From Phaeodactylum tricornutum CCAP 1055/1 (taxonomy: Eukaryota > Bacillariophyta > Bacillariophyceae > Surirellales > Neidiaceae): DNA of 64,000 bases. The notes below the pieces were generated by a model, which worked only from the letters and a program-made list of their open reading frames with translations, was not told the origin of the DNA and ran no database searches. This document shows positions 62,435 through 64,000 of this stretch, in pieces. Each line of letters starts with the position of its first letter. Position 1 is the stretch's first letter. The stretch is taken from NCBI RefSeq assembly GCF_000150955.2, contig NC_011680.1, positions 252,435 to 316,434 of the forward strand, read 5' to 3'. Both the position numbers and the translations under genes were made by a program.

Positions 62435-63055
62435 TTAAGGAGCGAAGCACGTTTCCAAGCATGATTCTCGCAATGGTGGACTCACACACTTGTCGTCGAG
62501 ATAGACATCGCAAAAGGCAGCCCCCAGGCCGTCCGAGGCGACTTTCCCTTGCGACTTGCCGTCGACGCTGACGTGAACTCCTTCCTTGCTACAGTCAAAT
62601 TCGAAGGTCGTGCCCTTGGTGGCCGCGCCTTTGCCGGCTACGCCCTTGAAGATCAGCGATTTGAGGGATTCCACTTCGGCGGTGTTTGCGTAACGTGGCG
62701 TAACCGAGTCGGCAATGGCGGAGGCCATTTTCTCGGCGCCGACTTTGAAATTCATTTGCAGCAAAAAGGTTGTGGAGGAAGCCTCGTGGGCGCCATGTCG
62801 GAGAGCCTTGAACGCTGCCTTTCCTTTGTCGGCTGAGCGAGAAATCAAATTCAAATGCTCTTTTACGGAATTTTGACAGTACATGGCGACGGAATAGACC
62901 TTGATGGGTCCCTTTTTGCGGACCCCGACGCCAAATATCTCTAAATCGTTCTTTTTGGGTGCAAAGGTGATGCCCGTTGCCTTGTCGGTCATGGCGGACG
63001 CCGCCGTCATCGTCACCGACAGGAAGAGTGCCAACGTCATCCAAACACGAACCAT
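62435..63055 (-). CDS. Chalcone-isomerase-fold protein (CHI-like), signal peptide
   Basis: 206 residues from the ATG at 63055. The N-terminus VRVWMTLALFLSVTMTAASA is a signal peptide. The mature part fits the chalcone-isomerase-like fold, which outside land plants mostly binds fatty acids rather than making flavonoids: GVGVRKKGPIKVYSVAMYCQ, then AFKALRHGAHEASSTTFLLQ, then VTPRYANTAEVESLKSLIFK and GTTFEFDCSKEGVHVSVDGK. In true CHIs the region after GVRKK is followed by a catalytic Arg/Tyr set that I cannot place here, so a non-enzymatic lipid-binding role is more likely. The start at 63055 is chosen because it opens directly into the signal. An in-frame ATG further up (63220) would bury it. 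Confidence 0.75.
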   Translation of the reverse strand: MVRVWMTLALFLSVTMTAASAMTDKATGITFAPKKNDLEIFGVGVRKKGPIKVYSVAMYCQNSVKEHLNLISRSADKGKAAFKALRHGAHEASSTTFLLQMNFKVGAEKMASAIADSVTPRYANTAEVESLKSLIFKGVAGKGAATKGTTFEFDCSKEGVHVSVDGKSQGKVASDGLGAAFCDVYLDDKCVSPPLRESCLETCFAP

Positions 63056-63273
63056 CTTGTTTTTCGGAAACCGAGATACGAGTATCCTTGCGGGATAGCC
63101 TTTTTTTAGGTTGTCTGCCGTCGAAGAAAGAGGAATGGCACGCGTATCTGACACGGTACGATCAAAATATGATCCATGAGCGGACCACGAAAAATCGAAT
63201 GTTTCGCGAGATCTGTACAAGCATGATGTACTTTTTGTCTATCAAGATGTGAAACTATCTAACGTAAATAAAT
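63056..63273. other. Divergent intergenic region
   Basis: A short region between the CHI-like start and the proposed first exon of the partial gene at the right edge. Confidence 0.4.
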
Positions 63274-64000
63274 ATGCTGGCGACACCCAATCGTGACGTA
63301 ATCCAACGACTTGGTCTCGCGAATGTCACGGTCCTGCGCCGATTTCGTGCGTACAGCGAGCTCGTGGAAAGATCGAATGTACGTATTCAACTTCCGGGTC
63401 ACGTTTTACGGTAGTAGGGGATGGCCACACTGTCCGTACTTCAACAGACAAAACCGGAACCTTATCTGGAAATTCTTCACCGGCCAAGATCCATCAATTT
63501 TTTCCCTTGGGCGTCGCCGTTTTGGAGTATCTCCCTCCTTCTGCTATGCTCCTTGCGCTGCTGTGAGCTTCACGGAAGCCGACACCAGTCATCCTCCACC
63601 TACTTTTACAAGTGCCAACTGTTTGTTGGAATTTGTCCGTGTCTGCTTGACCAGAATGTCGAATGGTATGGCAACGGCGACTGCCCTCGGCTTTGGCGGT
63701 CGGGCGCCCGCCCTGGTGCTTGACTTGCTATCAAGGGCCGTCCATGAGGAAGGGATCGTGACGGTATCGCCAAGGCGCTCGCAAGCTTTACCGCTGGCCT
63801 TGATGGAAGCGCCGTTTCGGACGTTTCTCAGCAACGACAATAACAACAACAAGACGGAGAGTGGAGGCGGAAAATCACCTCTTGACTTGCTCGTGTACTG
63901 TCTACCAACGAGTGTGACGGAATATCTCAACGCTGCTCAAGAAGCCACTCTCGTCCGTTCCAAGCTCCTGTATGGCAGTTCCGATCGCCAGATCGTGGTG
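63274..64000 (+). CDS. Partial gene at right edge, unrecognised product
   Basis: The secure part is the frame from the ATG at 63656, open to the window end: MSNGMATATALGFGGRAPAL, then DLLSRAVHEEGIVTVSPRRS, an Asn-rich spacer, then SPLDLLVYCLPTSVTEYLNA. It is truncated by the window. A phase-consistent three-exon model is possible: 63274-63397, 63448-63562 and 63655 onward, with introns of 50 and 92 bp (GTCACG...CAACAG and GTGAGC...GACCAG). It gives MLATPNRDVIQRLGLANVTV...LPLGVAVLEYLPPSAMLLALL in pieces. The 50-bp intron is short, so the upstream exons are tentative. No family is recognised. Confidence 0.4.

Noticed and set aside
63420-63562. TDKTGTL motif, suggesting the phosphorylation site of a P-type ATPase
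   Set aside because: The frame has no start codon upstream, no preceding membrane segments, and the downstream sequence lacks any P-type ATPase motif. The match is short and probably chance.
1-64000. CRISPR arrays, bacterial operons, rRNA and tRNA genes
   Set aside because: No regularly spaced direct repeats, no ribosome-binding-site-led gene strings, and no recognisable structural RNA in this eukaryotic nuclear sequence.

Overview
The window is nuclear DNA of a photosynthetic diatom. It most resembles a raphid pennate such as Phaeodactylum tricornutum, but that is an inference from gene content and style and I could not search a database. The evidence is: compact genes on both strands with few short GT-AG introns; several proteins that begin with an ER-type signal peptide followed by a Phe-containing junction, as in secondary plastids (a bacterial-type DNA gyrase B, a PhyH-type dioxygenase, a SET-domain protein and a LON-domain protein); diatom-type LRR, ARM and ankyrin proteins; and a candidate beta-1,3-glucan phosphorylase, expected where chrysolaminarin is the storage glucan. 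No operons, CRISPR arrays, tRNA or rRNA genes were seen.

Layout. 0.6-9.1 kb: UBE2G-type ubiquitin-conjugating enzyme, histone-fold CHRAC1/POLE4-like protein, PC4/SUB1 coactivator, an ankyrin-type gene with a frame break, an ABHD17-like hydrolase and a coiled-coil protein. 9.9-15 kb: SF1 helicase of the IGHMBP2/Upf1 class and a flavin amine oxidase. 15.7-26.3 kb: a 1200-residue ARM-repeat protein, plastid gyrB, a LON-domain protein, a Cys-rich SGNH-like protein, and an HpcH/HpaI aldolase gene interrupted by one in-frame stop. 26.9-33.2 kb is the least gene-dense and most plastic part. It holds two tandem sulfotransferase paralogues sharing a sharply bounded identical 434-bp block, an LTR-like relic, and a 1.2-kb element with 202-bp terminal inverted repeats. 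33.3-41.5 kb: TAF12, histone H2A.Z with a start-codon-only coding exon, a large membrane-anchored GH94/GH149/GH161-like phosphorylase and an Acl4-like ribosome-assembly chaperone. 42-50.5 kb: a Trf4-type non-canonical poly(A) polymerase with a very long N-terminal extension, PUM3/Puf6 and a SET-domain gene. 50.6-64 kb: PhyH dioxygenase, S28 peptidase, LRR protein, an unrecognised small membrane protein, Fes1-like nucleotide exchange factor, ribosomal proteins eS24 and uS2, bystin, a chalcone-isomerase-fold protein, and a partial gene at the right edge.

Themes. Ribosome biogenesis and translation are well represented (eS24, uS2/RPSA, bystin, PUM3/Puf6, Acl4). So is chromatin and transcription (H2A.Z, TAF12, PC4, histone-fold protein). 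A nine-base motif, TCAC[A/T]GTCA, recurs about 19 times, always outside exons and mostly 5' of genes. It is probably a core-promoter or initiator-like element. Four host genes carry a single-base or single-codon interruption. These may be residual assembly errors, strain alleles or real decay, and the sequence alone cannot decide.
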